Notes: generated by a model not told the origin, from the letters alone. A stretch of DNA of 64,000 bases from Termitidicoccus mucosus (GCF_038725785.1 NZ_CP109796.1:2170001-2234000); one strand, 5' to 3'; counted from the stretch's first letter, positions 26,142-35,599 are shown. Numbers and translations: made by a program.

Positions 26142-28325
26142 ATGAAACAGAAACATTCCGTCACCGTCCCCGGCCTCGGCATCACCTTTGCCACCGGCTC
26201 CCTCGCCCACCTCGCCAATGGCGCGGTCACCGTCACCGTCGGCGAAACCATCGTCTTCGTCTCCGCCACCGCCGCCGAGAACATCAAACCCGGCCAGGAC
26301 TTCTTCCCCCTCACCGTTGACTACCGCGAGAAATACGCCGCCGCCGGCCGTTTCCCCGGAGGCTATTTCAAGCGTGAAGGCCGCCCTTCCGAAAAGGAAA
26401 TCCTCACCTCGCGCCTCTGCGACCGTCCCTGCCGTCCGCTTTTCCCCGAGGGCTTCCTGAATGAAGTCCAGGTCATCGGCCTCCTCCTCTCCGCCGACCA
26501 GGTCAACGAGTCCGACATCTCCATGGTCAACGGCGCCAGCGCCGCGCTCGCCATCTCCGACATCCCTTGGGGCGGCCCCATCGCCGCCGTGCGCGTCGCG
26601 CAGATCGACGGCCAGTTCGTCGCCAATCCCACCATCGAGCAGATGTATTCCTCCGACCTCGACCTCATCTACGTCGGCAACGAGAAAGACATGCTCATGA
26701 TCGAGGGCTCCGCCGCGCAACTCCCCGAAGACCGCTTCATCGAAGCCCTCGAGTTCGCGCACCAAGCCATCCAGCCCATCATCGCCGCCATCAAGGAACT
26801 CGTCGCCGTCGCCGGCAAACCCAAGCGCGTCTTCCCCCTCGTCACCGCCAAGCCCGAGGCCCGCGCCATCATCGAGCGCGTCGCCGGCCCCAAGATCGTC
26901 GACGCCATCTTCGGCAAGGAAAAGCAAGTCCGCGCCGCCAACGTCAAGGCCCTCAAGGAAGAGTGCGCCGCCGCGCTTCTCGCCGAACTCGGCGAAGGCA
27001 ACTTCGCGGACCACGACATCGGCATCGTCTTCGAGGACCTCCAATACAAAGCCTACCGCAAGGCCGTCCTCGAGCGCGGCGTGCGCGCCGACAACCGCGA
27101 CGCCACCACGCTCCGCGAGATCACCTGCGAAGTCGGCGTGCTCCCCCGCGTCCACGGCTCGGCCCTCTTCAAGCGCGGTGACACCCAGGGCCTTGTCATC
27201 ACCACCCTCGGCCCCACCAAGGAAGCGCAGGACCTCGACGCCCTCACCGGCGGCGCGAAGTCCAAGTCCTTCATCCTCCATTACAACTTCCCGCCCTTCT
27301 CCGTCGGCGAGACCGGCCGCTTCGGCTCGCCCGGCCGCCGCGAAATCGGCCACGGCGCGCTCGCCGAGCGCTCCCTTGTCCCCGTGCTTCCGCCCGAGGA
27401 CAACTTCGCCTATTCCATCCGCCTCGTCTCCGAGATCATGGCGTCCAACGGCTCCACCTCGATGGCCTCCATCTGCGGCGGCTGCCTCTCCCTCATGGAC
27501 GCCGGCGTGCCCATCATCGCGCCCGTCGCCGGCATCTCCTGCGGTCTCATGACCGAGAACGCGCCCGACGGCTCCATCAGCAAATGGACCACCATCACCG
27601 ACATCATCGGCGAGGAGGACCATTTCGGCGACATGGACTTCAAGCTCGCCGGCACCATCACCGGCATCACCGGCTTCCAGCTCGACCTCAAGATCAACGG
27701 CCTCCCCATCGAGATTGCCAAAAAAGCCATCTACCAGGCCCGCGACGCCCGCATCGAAATCCTCAAAAAGATGCTCGCGTCCATCCCGGCTCCGCGCGCC
27801 CAGCTCTCCACCTACGCGCCGCGCATCCAGACCATCCAGATCGACCCGGAGAAGATCGGCCTCCTCATCGGCCCCGGCGGCAAGACCATCCGCCGCATCG
27901 TCGAGGTGACCGGCGCGCAGATCGACATCGCCGAGGACGACTCCGGCAAGGTCTTCATCTACTCGAACAACGCCGACTCGATGAACCGCGCCGTGCAGGA
28001 AATCGACGGGCTGTGCGGCGGCGGCGCGCAAATCGAGGTGGGCAAGCTCTACCGCGGCGTGGTGAAAGGCACGAAGGAATTCGGCGCCTTTGTCGAATGC
28101 CTCCCGGGCAAGGAAGGTCTCGTGCACATCAGCGAACTCGCCGACTTCCGCGTCCGCCGCACCGAGGACGTGTGCAAGGTGGGCGACGAGATGTGGGTGA
28201 AGTGCATCGGCATCGACGAGCGCAGCAACAAAGTCCGCCTCTCCCGCCGCGCCGCGATGAAAGAGATGGAGCAACAAGCCGGTTCCGGCTCCGAAGCTCC
28301 CGCCGCCGACACCCCGGCCAACTGA
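26142..28325 (+). CDS. pnp: Polyribonucleotide nucleotidyltransferase (PNPase)
   Basis: A 727-residue protein, normal size. Two RNase PH-like domains (the first with [43 protein letters not shown]; the second with [22 protein letters not shown] and [26 protein letters not shown]) are followed by a KH domain ([20 protein letters not shown]) and an S1 domain ([28 protein letters not shown]). It degrades RNA 3' to 5' using phosphate and is a component of RNA-decay complexes. The 753-residue frame on the other strand is a GC-rich shadow. Confidence 0.98.
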   Translation: MKQKHSVTVPGLGITFATGSLAHLANGAVTVTVGETIVFVSATAAENIKPGQDFFPLTVDYREKYAAAGRFPGGYFKREGRPSEKEILTSRLCDRPCRPLFPEGFLNEVQVIGLLLSADQVNESDISMVNGASAALAISDIPWGGPIAAVRVAQIDGQFVANPTIEQMYSSDLDLIYVGNEKDMLMIEGSAAQLPEDRFIEALEFAHQAIQPIIAAIKELVAVAGKPKRVFPLVTAKPEARAIIERVAGPKIVDAIFGKEKQVRAANVKALKEECAAALLAELGEGNFADHDIGIVFEDLQYKAYRKAVLERGVRADNRDATTLREITCEVGVLPRVHGSALFKRGDTQGLVITTLGPTKEAQDLDALTGGAKSKSFILHYNFPPFSVGETGRFGSPGRREIGHGALAERSLVPVLPPEDNFAYSIRLVSEIMASNGSTSMASICGGCLSLMDAGVPIIAPVAGISCGLMTENAPDGSISKWTTITDIIGEEDHFGDMDFKLAGTITGITGFQLDLKINGLPIEIAKKAIYQARDARIEILKKMLASIPAPRAQLSTYAPRIQTIQIDPEKIGLLIGPGGKTIRRIVEVTGAQIDIAEDDSGKVFIYSNNADSMNRAVQEIDGLCGGGAQIEVGKLYRGVVKGTKEFGAFVECLPGKEGLVHISELADFRVRRTEDVCKVGDEMWVKCIGIDERSNKVRLSRRAAMKEMEQQAGSGSEAPAADTPAN

Positions 28326-28346
28326 GCGCGCATCTCGATCTGTCGC

Positions 28347-28463
28347 ATAAGACCATTTCCCTGTCATTTATAGACTTATCAAGGTAGGGCGAAGCCTCCG
28401 GCTGAGCCGCGGCTCGGCGGGGACGCCTCGCCCTACCTAATAAATTCTTCGGAAATGGTATAA
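28347..28463. mobile_element. MITE-like nested inverted repeat
   Basis: A 117-bp segment bounded by inverted ends sharing ACCATTTCC (left ATAAGACCATTTCC, right the complement of TTATACCATTTCC). Inside is a second inverted repeat, AGGTAGGGCGA at 28382-28392 with TCGCCCTACCT at 28428-28438, around the palindrome GAGCCGCGGCTC. A stretch nearly identical to the right inner arm (GGTAGGGCGAGGCGTCCC) recurs at 54364. No coding capacity. It looks like a small non-autonomous element. Confidence 0.6.
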
Positions 28464-28474
28464 AATATCTCAAA

Positions 28475-28497
28475 CGGAGTCCTCTCAAAGGACTCCG
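28475..28497 (+). terminator. Rho-independent terminator downstream of pnp
   Basis: A 9-bp perfect stem (CGGAGTCCT with AGGACTCCG), 5-base loop, followed by CTTTTTG. It lies about 150 bp after pnp, beyond the MITE-like element, and would stop transcription before the convergent recN gene. Confidence 0.85.
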
Positions 28498-28570
28498 CTT
28501 TTTGTCATGATTCTGAAGACGGCGCGGTGTCGCCGCCGGGTGTCGCGTCCTTGGCCAAATCCCGTCAGCC

Positions 28571-30235
28571 CTACCCTTTCCCCAGCAGTTCCTCCGCGTG
28601 CGCGAGCGCGCTTTTGGCGGCGCGGTCGCCGAGCATGCGGGCGAGTTCGCTCACGCGGGCCTTGCGGTTTTCATGGATGGCCTCGATGCGCACCTGCACG
28701 CGTTCCTTCGACTGGTCCTTCGTCACCACCAGATGGCTCGCGGCCTGCGCCGCCACCTGCGGCAGGTGCGTGACGCAAAACACCTGGTGCCCGCCGGCCA
28801 GCCCGGCCATTTTTTCGCCCACCACGCGGCCGATTTCACCGCCCACGTTGGCATCGACCTCGTCAAACACCAGCACGGGCACGCCGTCGAGCCCGGCCAG
28901 CACCGTCTTCAACGCCAGCATCACGCGCGCAAGCTCGCCGCTCGACGCCACGCGGTTCAACGGCAGCACGGCCTCGCCCACGTTCGGCGAGAACAAAAAC
29001 TCGCATCCGCAATCGCCCGCCGGCCCGGGTCCGGCCAGCGAAACGATTTTCACCTGAAAATCCGCCTTCCTGAACCCGAGCTGCGCGATCCCCTTGGCGG
29101 CGGCTTTCGCCAGTTCCTTCGCCACCTTTTCCCGTGCCAGGCGCAGGGCCGACGCGGCTTTCGTCATCTCGCGGGCGGCGTCGGCGATGGCTTGATCGAG
29201 CTTCGCCAGCGCGCCTTCGATGTCGCCCTGGATTTCCAGCCGCCGGCGCATCTCGTCGCGCGCGGCAAGCACGGAGGGCAGGTCGCCGCCGTGCTTGCGG
29301 CGCGCCTCCAGCCAGGTGTCCATCTTCTCCTGCAACGCCTCCGCCTGCTCCGGGTCGAACTGGTATTCGCCGCCGAGCGACTCGAACTCCGCGCCGAGGT
29401 CGGACAATTCCACCGAGGCCGCCGCGAGCCGGTCGGCGAGCGCCTTGCTCGCCGGGTCGAGCGCCTCCAGCCGGCGCGCCTCGCGCACCAGCGCGGCCAC
29501 GCGCGCGGTCGCGCCCTCCTCGCCGTTCAACCCCTCGGAAAGGGCGGCGGCCAGCTCCAGCAATTCGCGCGCGCTGTTCTGGCGCTGGAAATCGCGCTCC
29601 AGCGTCTCGACGGCCTCCGCGGCGAGTTCGAGCGCGTCGAGCCGGGCGAGCTGGGTTTCGAGAAAACTGATCTGGTCGGCGGAAAGGCGCGTCTCCTGCG
29701 CGACGCGCTCGCGCTCGTCGCGCAGGCCCCGCCAGGCGTAATACTTTTCCTGATACGCGGCGAGCTGCCCGCCGGTGCGCCCGAAGAGGTCGAGGAGTTC
29801 GAGCTGGCAGGATTCCTTGAGCAGGCGGCGCGGCTCGCTCGGGCCGTGAAAATCGATCCACCGCTCGCCGATGCGCTGGAGCGCGGCAAGCGTGGCGAGC
29901 CCGCCGTTGACCGTGATGCGCGGCGCCTTTTCCCGCGGCAGGCTGCGCTTGAGAATCAGCACGCCGTCGTCGCACGCGGGCAGGTCGAATTCGGCGAGGA
30001 GCGCGTCGAGCGGCTTGGTGTTTTTGAACCAAAGGGCGGCCTCGACCTCGCACGCGGGGGCGCCCTGGCGGACGATGGTTTTGTCCGCGCGCTCACCCGC
30101 GAGCAGGCTGAGCGCGCCGAGCAGGATGCTCTTGCCCGCGCCGGTCTCGCCGGTGACCGCGGTGAACCCGGGCTCGAATTCGAGCGCGACTTCTTCGAGC
30201 AGGGCGAGGTTCCTGATGCGGAGCGATTGGAGCAT
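28571..30235 (-). CDS. recN: DNA repair protein RecN
   Basis: A 554-residue SMC-like ATPase: Walker A GETGAGKS at residues 29-36, a long central coiled coil (about 150-360), then the signature region (LNRVASSGELARVMLALK) and Walker B (VLVFDEVDANVGGEIGRVV), ending with CVTHLPQVAAQA. RecN acts in recombinational repair of double-strand breaks. It is convergent with pnp and about 80 bp upstream of its start is the end of the MFS gene. No LexA-type box was recognised. Confidence 0.97.
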   Translation of the reverse strand: MLQSLRIRNLALLEEVALEFEPGFTAVTGETGAGKSILLGALSLLAGERADKTIVRQGAPACEVEAALWFKNTKPLDALLAEFDLPACDDGVLILKRSLPREKAPRITVNGGLATLAALQRIGERWIDFHGPSEPRRLLKESCQLELLDLFGRTGGQLAAYQEKYYAWRGLRDERERVAQETRLSADQISFLETQLARLDALELAAEAVETLERDFQRQNSARELLELAAALSEGLNGEEGATARVAALVREARRLEALDPASKALADRLAAASVELSDLGAEFESLGGEYQFDPEQAEALQEKMDTWLEARRKHGGDLPSVLAARDEMRRRLEIQGDIEGALAKLDQAIADAAREMTKAASALRLAREKVAKELAKAAAKGIAQLGFRKADFQVKIVSLAGPGPAGDCGCEFLFSPNVGEAVLPLNRVASSGELARVMLALKTVLAGLDGVPVLVFDEVDANVGGEIGRVVGEKMAGLAGGHQVFCVTHLPQVAAQAASHLVVTKDQSKERVQVRIEAIHENRKARVSELARMLGDRAAKSALAHAEELLGKG

Positions 30236-30317
30236 GCCCGTTATGGTCGGACGAAAATCGCGTGATTTTCAAGCGGACGATTGCGGGCGCCGCCCGATTT
30301 TCACCCCGCCCGCCCGG

Positions 30318-31550
30318 CTACTTCACCAGTTTCCGGTTCGGCTTGATCAGCAGCACAATCGCGGCCGAAAGCACGCATACGGAGGCAAACACGGTGAAGA
30401 TGAGATTGATGGGCACGTCCCGGTCGCGCATCGCGCCAAAGCCCCAGTCGGCGAAGCCGCCGCAACTGATGCTGACCAGGTTCATGATGCCGTAGCCGGT
30501 CGCCCGCAGTTCGGGACGCACGATCTGGCAGAGGATGGGCATGTTGTTGCAGTCAAAGAAACCCCAGCCGATGCCGAACAGCATGAGAAACGCCACCGCG
30601 ATGAGCAGCGTGCCGGCGTTGCCCACGCCGAAAAGCGCCGGGATGATGCAACTCATGCCGATGGCGCTGATGTAGATGCGCCCGCGGATGCTGCGTTTCA
30701 TCCAGCGGTCGGCGAGGATGCCGCCCACCACCGCGCCGATGAGCGAGGCGATGTTGACGTAGAGCGCGGCGGACACGCCGGCCTTGCCCTGGCCGATGTC
30801 GAACTGGTGCTTCAGGATCGCGGGCATCCAGTCCTTGATCACCCAGCCCGCAAGCGCGGGCAGCGTGAAATAAAGCACCATCATGATAAAATACTTGTTG
30901 GTCAGCAGCTCGGTGATCGCGCGGGCGGCCGACGGCTTGTCAGGAAATTCCGCGTCGTTGCGCGGCGGATTTTTCAGGAGGAAAAACAGCGGAATCGCAT
31001 AGCACACGCCGACGACGCCCGCCACGTCGAACGCCAGGCGCCAGCCGTGGCCTGGCGAATCGGCCACATAGCCGCTGAAGCCGCCGATCATGACGCCGAC
31101 ATAAATCGCCATCTGGTGAATGCCCACCGCGCGCGACCGCGTCGGCCCCGTGTGGAAGTCCGCGATCAACGCCAGCGCGGCGGGAATATAAAACGCCTCG
31201 CTCACGCCCATGATGGCGCGGCTCCATATGAGCTGCTCGAAAGTCTGCGCATGCCCCGTCGCCCACGTGATCGCCGACCACACGAACAGGCTCAGCACGA
31301 TGACATGCTTTTTGCTGAAACGGTCCGCGATGTAGCCGCCCAGCGGGCTGAGAAATGCGTAGGTCCACTTGAACGCCGCCGGCAGCAGCCCCCATTTCGC
31401 CTCCGAGTCGAGCCCGATGACGTCGCCCATGAGCGAATACTTCATCGCCGCCATCATCTGGCGGTCCATGTAGTTGAGCAGCGCGACCGGCGCGAGCAGC
31501 GCGAGGACAAACCAGGCGTAACGGGAGAGCGAGGGAGGGTTGGGATTCAT
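30318..31550 (-). CDS. MFS transporter, anion:cation symporter type
   Basis: A 410-residue protein with about 12 hydrophobic segments. The first loop motif (LLNYMDRQMMAAM) and the inter-helix motif GGYIADRFSKK are typical of the ACS branch of the major facilitator family (hexuronate/glucarate/phthalate carriers), as is IMGVSEAFYIPAALALIADF. It probably imports an organic acid or sugar acid with protons; the substrate cannot be told. It stands alone, so no pathway context is given. Confidence 0.88.
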   Translation of the reverse strand: MNPNPPSLSRYAWFVLALLAPVALLNYMDRQMMAAMKYSLMGDVIGLDSEAKWGLLPAAFKWTYAFLSPLGGYIADRFSKKHVIVLSLFVWSAITWATGHAQTFEQLIWSRAIMGVSEAFYIPAALALIADFHTGPTRSRAVGIHQMAIYVGVMIGGFSGYVADSPGHGWRLAFDVAGVVGVCYAIPLFFLLKNPPRNDAEFPDKPSAARAITELLTNKYFIMMVLYFTLPALAGWVIKDWMPAILKHQFDIGQGKAGVSAALYVNIASLIGAVVGGILADRWMKRSIRGRIYISAIGMSCIIPALFGVGNAGTLLIAVAFLMLFGIGWGFFDCNNMPILCQIVRPELRATGYGIMNLVSISCGGFADWGFGAMRDRDVPINLIFTVFASVCVLSAAIVLLIKPNRKLVK

Positions 31551-31571
31551 GAAAGGGGGAGCGGGAGAGGA

Positions 31572-31612
31572 AAAAAAAAGCCTGCGCTAAATTGATTTAG
31601 CGGCGCAAGCTA
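31572..31612 (-). terminator. Rho-independent terminator for the 31697 gene
   Basis: Read on the minus strand: a stem of GCTTGCG plus CTAAAT pairing with ATTTAG plus CGCAGGC, with one 3-base bulge, a CA loop, followed by nine T. It ends transcription from the small exported-protein gene before the MFS gene. Confidence 0.85.
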
Positions 31613-31696
31613 TTTTTCAGGATTCCGCGAGAAAATGCCGCCGCCGGAGGCGCGCCTCGTCCGGCGGCGGCAACGCGCCGCTCCACGGACGCCGGT

Positions 31697-32083
31697 CTAT
31701 TCGGCCGAGCGTTTTGCCTCCCAATCCCGGCTCTTCATCTGCCCGTCCCGGCCCTTCGTGGAGACGGTCCCCTTGATCGTGTCGCCGTCCAGCCTGCCGG
31801 AATAGCTGGTGGTAAACTTGCGCAGGCGGATTTTATGCACGACGTTGAACGAAACCTGATCGCCCTCGAACTTTGCGTCGCTTATCTCCACCTTGCCACC
31901 GCGGTTGTCGATGGTGCCGCTGAGCTGGCTGCCGTCCAGTTTCAACGTGAGCGTGGACTCCAGCTTGCGTCCTTGGGCGCCCTCGAATTCGAATTTCCAG
32001 ACTCCGGACGGATCCGAGGCGTTGCAGGCGAGCGCCGCGGCGCAGAGGATGAAGGCGGTGATGCACATGCGGATTGTTTTCAT
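31697..32083 (-). CDS. Small exported protein of unknown function
   Basis: A 128-residue protein starting MKTIRMCITAFILCAAALACNA, with a signal peptide. The mature part is a compact beta-rich domain (GVWKFEFEGAQGRKLESTLTLKLDGSQLSGTI, FNVVHKIRLRKFTTSYSGRLDGDTIKGTV) of a lipocalin-like or avidin-like appearance: repeated pairs of L/I-x-G-D/N-x-hydrophobic strands. Similar proteins are common in Verrucomicrobia and Acidobacteria without a known function. The cysteine at residue 20 could be lipidated, but no good lipobox is seen. It is divergent from the sigma-factor gene. Confidence 0.8.
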   Translation of the reverse strand: MKTIRMCITAFILCAAALACNASDPSGVWKFEFEGAQGRKLESTLTLKLDGSQLSGTIDNRGGKVEISDAKFEGDQVSFNVVHKIRLRKFTTSYSGRLDGDTIKGTVSTKGRDGQMKSRDWEAKRSAE

Positions 32084-32314
32084 GATAATGGAATGACTGA
32101 CGAATGGTTGGTTTATGATTGCGATTGCACATTCCCTTAACGGGGCGGCGGCAAAGCGGTTTCGCATTTCCCGAAAATTTTCTCCGAAACCAAGGCCGGC
32201 GGCGGCGCGTTGAAAGAGGTTGTGAACCATGCCGCCGCCGAAACGCAAAACCTGCACGCATTTTTTTGCCACGCACCGGACCGGACTCATCTTTTCGAAA
32301 GACCGGTCACCCGC

Positions 32315-32941
32315 GTGAACACCAATCCCGCAAACACCGCCGCGCGCACCGCAGCCGCCGCCGACAACGCGGCCGGCGACGATGCCTGCGCGCTGCGTGC
32401 GCGCGAGGGCGATGCCGGCGCGATGGAATCGCTCGTGATGCGGCATCAGGACGCGGTGGCGCGGCTGCTCTGGCGTTTCGCGCACAACCGGGCGGACCTC
32501 GACGATCTCGTGCAGGAAACGTTTCTGCGCATGGTGCGCGGGCTCGGCGGCTGGCGCTCGGAGCAACCGTTCGCGCACTGGCTGCTGCGCATCGCGACGA
32601 ATACCGGCCGCGACTATTTCCGGCGCCAGTCCGTGCGCCGCCGCCACATGGCAGAGCCGGACAATGCGGACGACCCGCCTCCCGGTCGCGGCACGGCGAT
32701 GCCCGAGGCCATCGATCCGGCGGACAATCCGGCGGCGCGCGCCGCGTCCAGCGAGGTGAAGGAAATCCTGGCCGGGCTCCCGCCCGATGATCGCGCGCTG
32801 CTCACATTGTATTATCTGGAAAGCCATTCGCTGGCGGAAATCGCCGCGCAGTTTGGCTGGACCGTGACCGCGACCAAGCTTCGCGCCTGGCGCGCGCGGG
32901 GACGGCTGCGCGCACGGTTGAAAGAGCGCGCATTTTTCTGA
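32315..32941 (+). CDS. ECF-family RNA polymerase sigma factor
   Basis: A 208-residue sigma-70 family protein. Region 2: AGAMESLVMRHQDAVARLLWRFAHNRADLDDLVQETFLRMVRGL, then PFAHWLLRIATNTGRDYFRR. Region 4: LAGLPPDDRALLTLYYLESHSLAEIAAQFGWTVTATKLRAWRARGRLRARL. The start is the GTG at 32315; a TTG at 32210 would add 35 residues of low quality. Two small membrane-protein genes follow within 16 bp and by overlap, so the sigma factor is probably held inactive by one of them at the membrane until a stress signal arrives. Confidence 0.9.
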   Translation: MNTNPANTAARTAAAADNAAGDDACALRAREGDAGAMESLVMRHQDAVARLLWRFAHNRADLDDLVQETFLRMVRGLGGWRSEQPFAHWLLRIATNTGRDYFRRQSVRRRHMAEPDNADDPPPGRGTAMPEAIDPADNPAARAASSEVKEILAGLPPDDRALLTLYYLESHSLAEIAAQFGWTVTATKLRAWRARGRLRARLKERAFF

Positions 32942-32956
32942 CCGCCCGTTTTTATC

Positions 32957-33277
32957 ATGAAAACACCCTCAAACACCGACCCCGTCCGCGCTCCCGCGCG
33001 CTGGGACACACTGGTTCAACAAGCGGCGGACGACTCGCCGCCGCCCGTGGACACCGCCGCGCTGCTCCGCGCGGTCAGGCGGGCCTCTGCACAGGCCATG
33101 CCGCCAGCGGCCGGCACCCCGGCGGACTGGCTGGCGGAATTGTCCGACTGGCTCTCCGCGAGGCGCGTCATTCCCGCGTGCTTCGCCGCCGCGTGCGTGC
33201 TGGCGGCGGCGATCACGTGGCAGATCGCCGAAGTCTGGACCGCGCTCGACTGGGCCCAATGGGGAGGTGCGCTGTGA
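32957..33277 (+). CDS. Small single-pass membrane protein, candidate anti-sigma factor
   Basis: A 106-residue protein with a soluble N-terminal part (WDTLVQQAADDSPPPVDTAALLRAVRRAS) and one C-terminal membrane helix (VIPACFAAACVLAAAITWQI). No zinc-binding HxxxCxxC of the classical ZAS domain is present. It starts 16 bp after the sigma gene and its stop overlaps the start of the next gene (GTGA). Position argues for an anti-sigma role; the sequence alone does not prove it. Confidence 0.8.
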   Translation: MKTPSNTDPVRAPARWDTLVQQAADDSPPPVDTAALLRAVRRASAQAMPPAAGTPADWLAELSDWLSARRVIPACFAAACVLAAAITWQIAEVWTALDWAQWGGAL

Positions 33278-33753
33278 ACGCCTCGCAACCGGCATCGCCG
33301 CCGCCGCGCCGCCCGAATCGCCGCCGCGTGTGGATCGCCGCGGCCGCGGTCTTTCTTCTTGGCCTCGCGGTGGGCGGCGCGGGCGCGGTGTGGTTCGGCA
33401 CCCGCGCCCTGCGCACCCGGCTCCAGGCCGGCCCCGAGGCATGGCCGGCGCAATCCGAGCGCATCATTGACCGCATCCAGGCCGACCTGACCAAATCGCT
33501 CGCGCTCACGCCGGAGGAATCGGCGCGGGTGGAGGCGACACTGCGCGAATCGGCGGGAGCCATGCGTGCGATCCGCTTGCGGGCGTTCGCGCAGGCGCGG
33601 ATGGAACTGCGCGCCGCCATTCGCAAAATCGCCGCCGAGCTTCCGCCGGAAAAGCGCGACGAATTCCACCGTGTGATGGCCAGGCGATATGAACGGCTCG
33701 GCCTGCAACCGCCGTCCCCCACCCTGCCCGCGGACGCCGAAACGACGCCATGA
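33274..33753 (+). CDS. Membrane-anchored periplasmic sensor-like protein (CnrX/heavy-metal-resistance type)
   Basis: A 159-residue protein starting at GTG (VNASQPASPPPRRPN). One N-terminal membrane helix (WIAAAAVFLLGLAVGGAGAVWF) is followed by a helical domain (IIDRIQADLTKSLALTPEESARVEATLRESAGAMRAIRLRAFAQA, AELPPEKRDEFHRVMARRYERL) of the kind found in CnrX, CpxP and other LTXXQ-like sensors. Together with the two upstream genes it forms a compact sigma / membrane-regulator / periplasmic-sensor unit. The signal is unknown. Confidence 0.8.
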   Translation: MNASQPASPPPRRPNRRRVWIAAAAVFLLGLAVGGAGAVWFGTRALRTRLQAGPEAWPAQSERIIDRIQADLTKSLALTPEESARVEATLRESAGAMRAIRLRAFAQARMELRAAIRKIAAELPPEKRDEFHRVMARRYERLGLQPPSPTLPADAETTP

Positions 33754-33788
33754 GGCCGTGGTTTCATTTGATATTGCCGGGACGAGTG

Positions 33789-33854
33789 GCACGGGCGACT
33801 CGCCCGTGCGACGGCGCTCCGCGCCGCCATCTCCCCCCCCCAAAAAAAAAAAAA
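33789..33854. repeat. Double hairpin followed by a C9-A13 tract
   Basis: Between convergent genes. Hairpin 1 is GCACGGGCG / CGCCCGTGC (33789-33809), hairpin 2 is CGGCGC / GCGCCG (33812-33826). Then comes CT and a run of nine C followed directly by thirteen A (33833-33854). The hairpins may terminate the sigma operon. The homopolymer is a likely site of length variation or sequencing error. Confidence 0.85.
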
Positions 33855-33935
33855 CACGGGCGGGGACGCCCATGCCACGCAACCCGCCGCCTTCCGACTG
33901 GGCAGCCAAAGCGCCAATCTCGTTCGCACCGGGTC

Positions 33936-34892
33936 TCAAACCTGTGTTTTTGCGCGCCGCTCAAAGGCGAAGAGGAATTGCTGCGCGAGGCCCGCGTGCG
34001 GGCCGAAATGCGCCCGTCCGAAACGCGCGATTTGCGCGGGGCTCCAGCCGTCCAGCGCGTAGCGGTTTTGCAGGGCGCGCAACACCCACACATCCACCGG
34101 AAATGCCTCCAGGCGGGCCGCGCCGAAAAGCAGCGCGCAGTCTGCGATTTTTTCGCCCACGCCCGGCAGCGCGCAAAGGCGCTCCTTCGCCGTCGGATAG
34201 GGAAGCCGCGCGGTCTCATCGAGCCAGCCGGGGCGGGCGGCGAGAAATGCGGCGGCGCGGTGGATATGCCGCGCGCGGAAACCGAGCAGGCAGCCGCGTA
34301 GTTGATCCTCGGATACGAGGGCGAGTTCCGCCCAAGTCGGCAGGCGGTGGATTCCCGGGGCGATTTCCGCGCCGTGGCGGACCGCAAGGAGCGCGAGCAT
34401 CTGCTTGATCTGCACGATCTGCTTCGTGGCGCTGCAAATGAAGCCGAGCAGCGTTTCGCCGAAAGGCTGGCGCAGGATGCGCAGTCCGGGAAACGCGGCG
34501 AGGCTGCGGGCGAGGTGCGCGTCGGAGCGCCACGGCAGCGCGTCGGCAAGCGCGCCGAAATCGGCATCGCACGCGAGGTAGGCGGGCAGCGCGCGTTCGA
34601 CACGGCGGGAAAGCGCGCGCGGGGCGCTCCAGCGAAGCGTGCGCGGAATGCCGTCCCCGGCGTCGCGGCTTCCGGCGTTTTTTTGCGGCATCGGTTCCGG
34701 TCCGAGCGAAAGCCGGGCGACACAATCGGCCCAGACGCCGAGCCATGTCCCATCCGGCCGGCGGTGCCAGCGGAAGGCTTGCCCGCCATCGAGCAACTCG
34801 GCCAGCGTGCCCGCGGAAATGGCCGGCATGCCGGGCACGGAACGCCAGCTTGTCCAGACGATCTCGGAGGCGGATGCAGCGGAGCCGGGCAT
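33936..34892 (-). CDS. 8-oxoguanine DNA glycosylase, OGG1 type
   Basis: A 318-residue protein with the OGG1 N-terminal domain (LLDGGQAFRWHRRPDGTWLGV) and a HhH-GPD domain: TKQIVQIKQMLALLAVRHG, the hairpin LPGVGEKIADCALLF with the catalytic Lys, and FPVDVWVLRAL with the conserved Asp. It removes 8-oxo-guanine from DNA and nicks the strand. The start at 34892 leaves 11 bp to the upstream gene; the in-frame start at 34994 would overlap it by 91 bp. OGG1-type enzymes are less common in bacteria than MutM. Confidence 0.9.
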   Translation of the reverse strand: MPGSAASASEIVWTSWRSVPGMPAISAGTLAELLDGGQAFRWHRRPDGTWLGVWADCVARLSLGPEPMPQKNAGSRDAGDGIPRTLRWSAPRALSRRVERALPAYLACDADFGALADALPWRSDAHLARSLAAFPGLRILRQPFGETLLGFICSATKQIVQIKQMLALLAVRHGAEIAPGIHRLPTWAELALVSEDQLRGCLLGFRARHIHRAAAFLAARPGWLDETARLPYPTAKERLCALPGVGEKIADCALLFGAARLEAFPVDVWVLRALQNRYALDGWSPAQIARFGRAHFGPHAGLAQQFLFAFERRAKTQV

Positions 34893-34903
34893 GCCTCGCG
34901 GGT

Positions 34904-35416
34904 TTATTGTTTTGGCGTCACCGGCCGGCCCCACAGAAAACTCTGCTCCGAGAGCAACTCGCGTCCATCCGGGGCAAGCAGCCGCAGCCGCCACGCGACC
35001 GGGTGCGCGTCAGGACCGCCGGGCCAGTCGGCGCCGGTCACGCCGATGTTGAGCACCTGCTTGCCGGCGGACAGCGGGGCCAGCGCGAACGTGTGCGTTT
35101 TTGGCCGCGGCCCGGCGTCCGTGATGAGATCAAGCCCGATGCTGGCGCCGTCGAGGGGCGAGGCGTTCTTCACGCGCAACAAAAAATAATATCCGGCGCG
35201 TTCCTTCGGCTGCGTGCGCAGGATGATCTGCCCGCCGGTTTTTTCCTCGTTGGTGAAATATTCCGCGATGCGGTCGAACGACTCGGCCGTGCGGTAGCCG
35301 GGCCAGAGGCGCACGAGTTCGACGGAGGGGGTGACGGCGGGCGCGGCGTTTTTATCCGCGGCCGCGAGGGCGGCAAGCGGGAGGCAGGCAAGAAGAATGA
35401 CCGGGACGAGGCGCAT
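34904..35416 (-). CDS. Exported protein of unknown function
   Basis: A 170-residue protein with a signal peptide (MRLVPVILLACLPLAALAAA) and a beta-rich mature domain: SVELVRLWPGYRTAESFDRIAEYFTNEEKTGGQIILRT, YYFLLRVKNASPLDGASIGLDLI, FALAPLSAGKQVLNIGVTG. It resembles an Ig-like or C2-like fold by strand pattern. No known family was recognised. It is the first gene of a two-gene unit with the glycosylase, 11 bp apart, which does not explain its function. Confidence 0.8.
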   Translation of the reverse strand: MRLVPVILLACLPLAALAAADKNAAPAVTPSVELVRLWPGYRTAESFDRIAEYFTNEEKTGGQIILRTQPKERAGYYFLLRVKNASPLDGASIGLDLITDAGPRPKTHTFALAPLSAGKQVLNIGVTGADWPGGPDAHPVAWRLRLLAPDGRELLSEQSFLWGRPVTPKQ

Positions 35417-35506
35417 GGCCGGTATAGGTAGCCGGACGCGCCGCCCGTTTCCAGCGCAGAGTGCGCGGCGTGTCTTGGCAAATGGAGGGCAATCCCGAGC
35501 CGCGGC

Positions 35507-35599
35507 ATCCCCTCTTTCTTCTTTCCTCTTTATCTTTCTCTTTCGTCAGGAACGGCAGGAAGGAAGAGAAAGATAAAGAGGAAAGAAGAAAGAGGGGAT
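35507..35599. repeat. Long palindromic element, copy A (35-bp perfect stem)
   Basis: Arms 35507-35541 and 35565-35599 are perfect complements, made of CT-rich sequence (CCTCTTTCTTCTTTCC and TTTATCTTTCTC). The 23-base loop contains TTCGTCAGGAACGG. It fills the gap between divergent genes. Copies B (45686-45798) and C (46942-47104) share the CT-rich arms and the loop word CTGACGAAAGAG. Confidence 0.9.

Noticed and set aside
26106-28367. A 753-codon minus-strand frame opposite pnp
   Set aside because: It mirrors the codon pattern of pnp and has no protein-like features.
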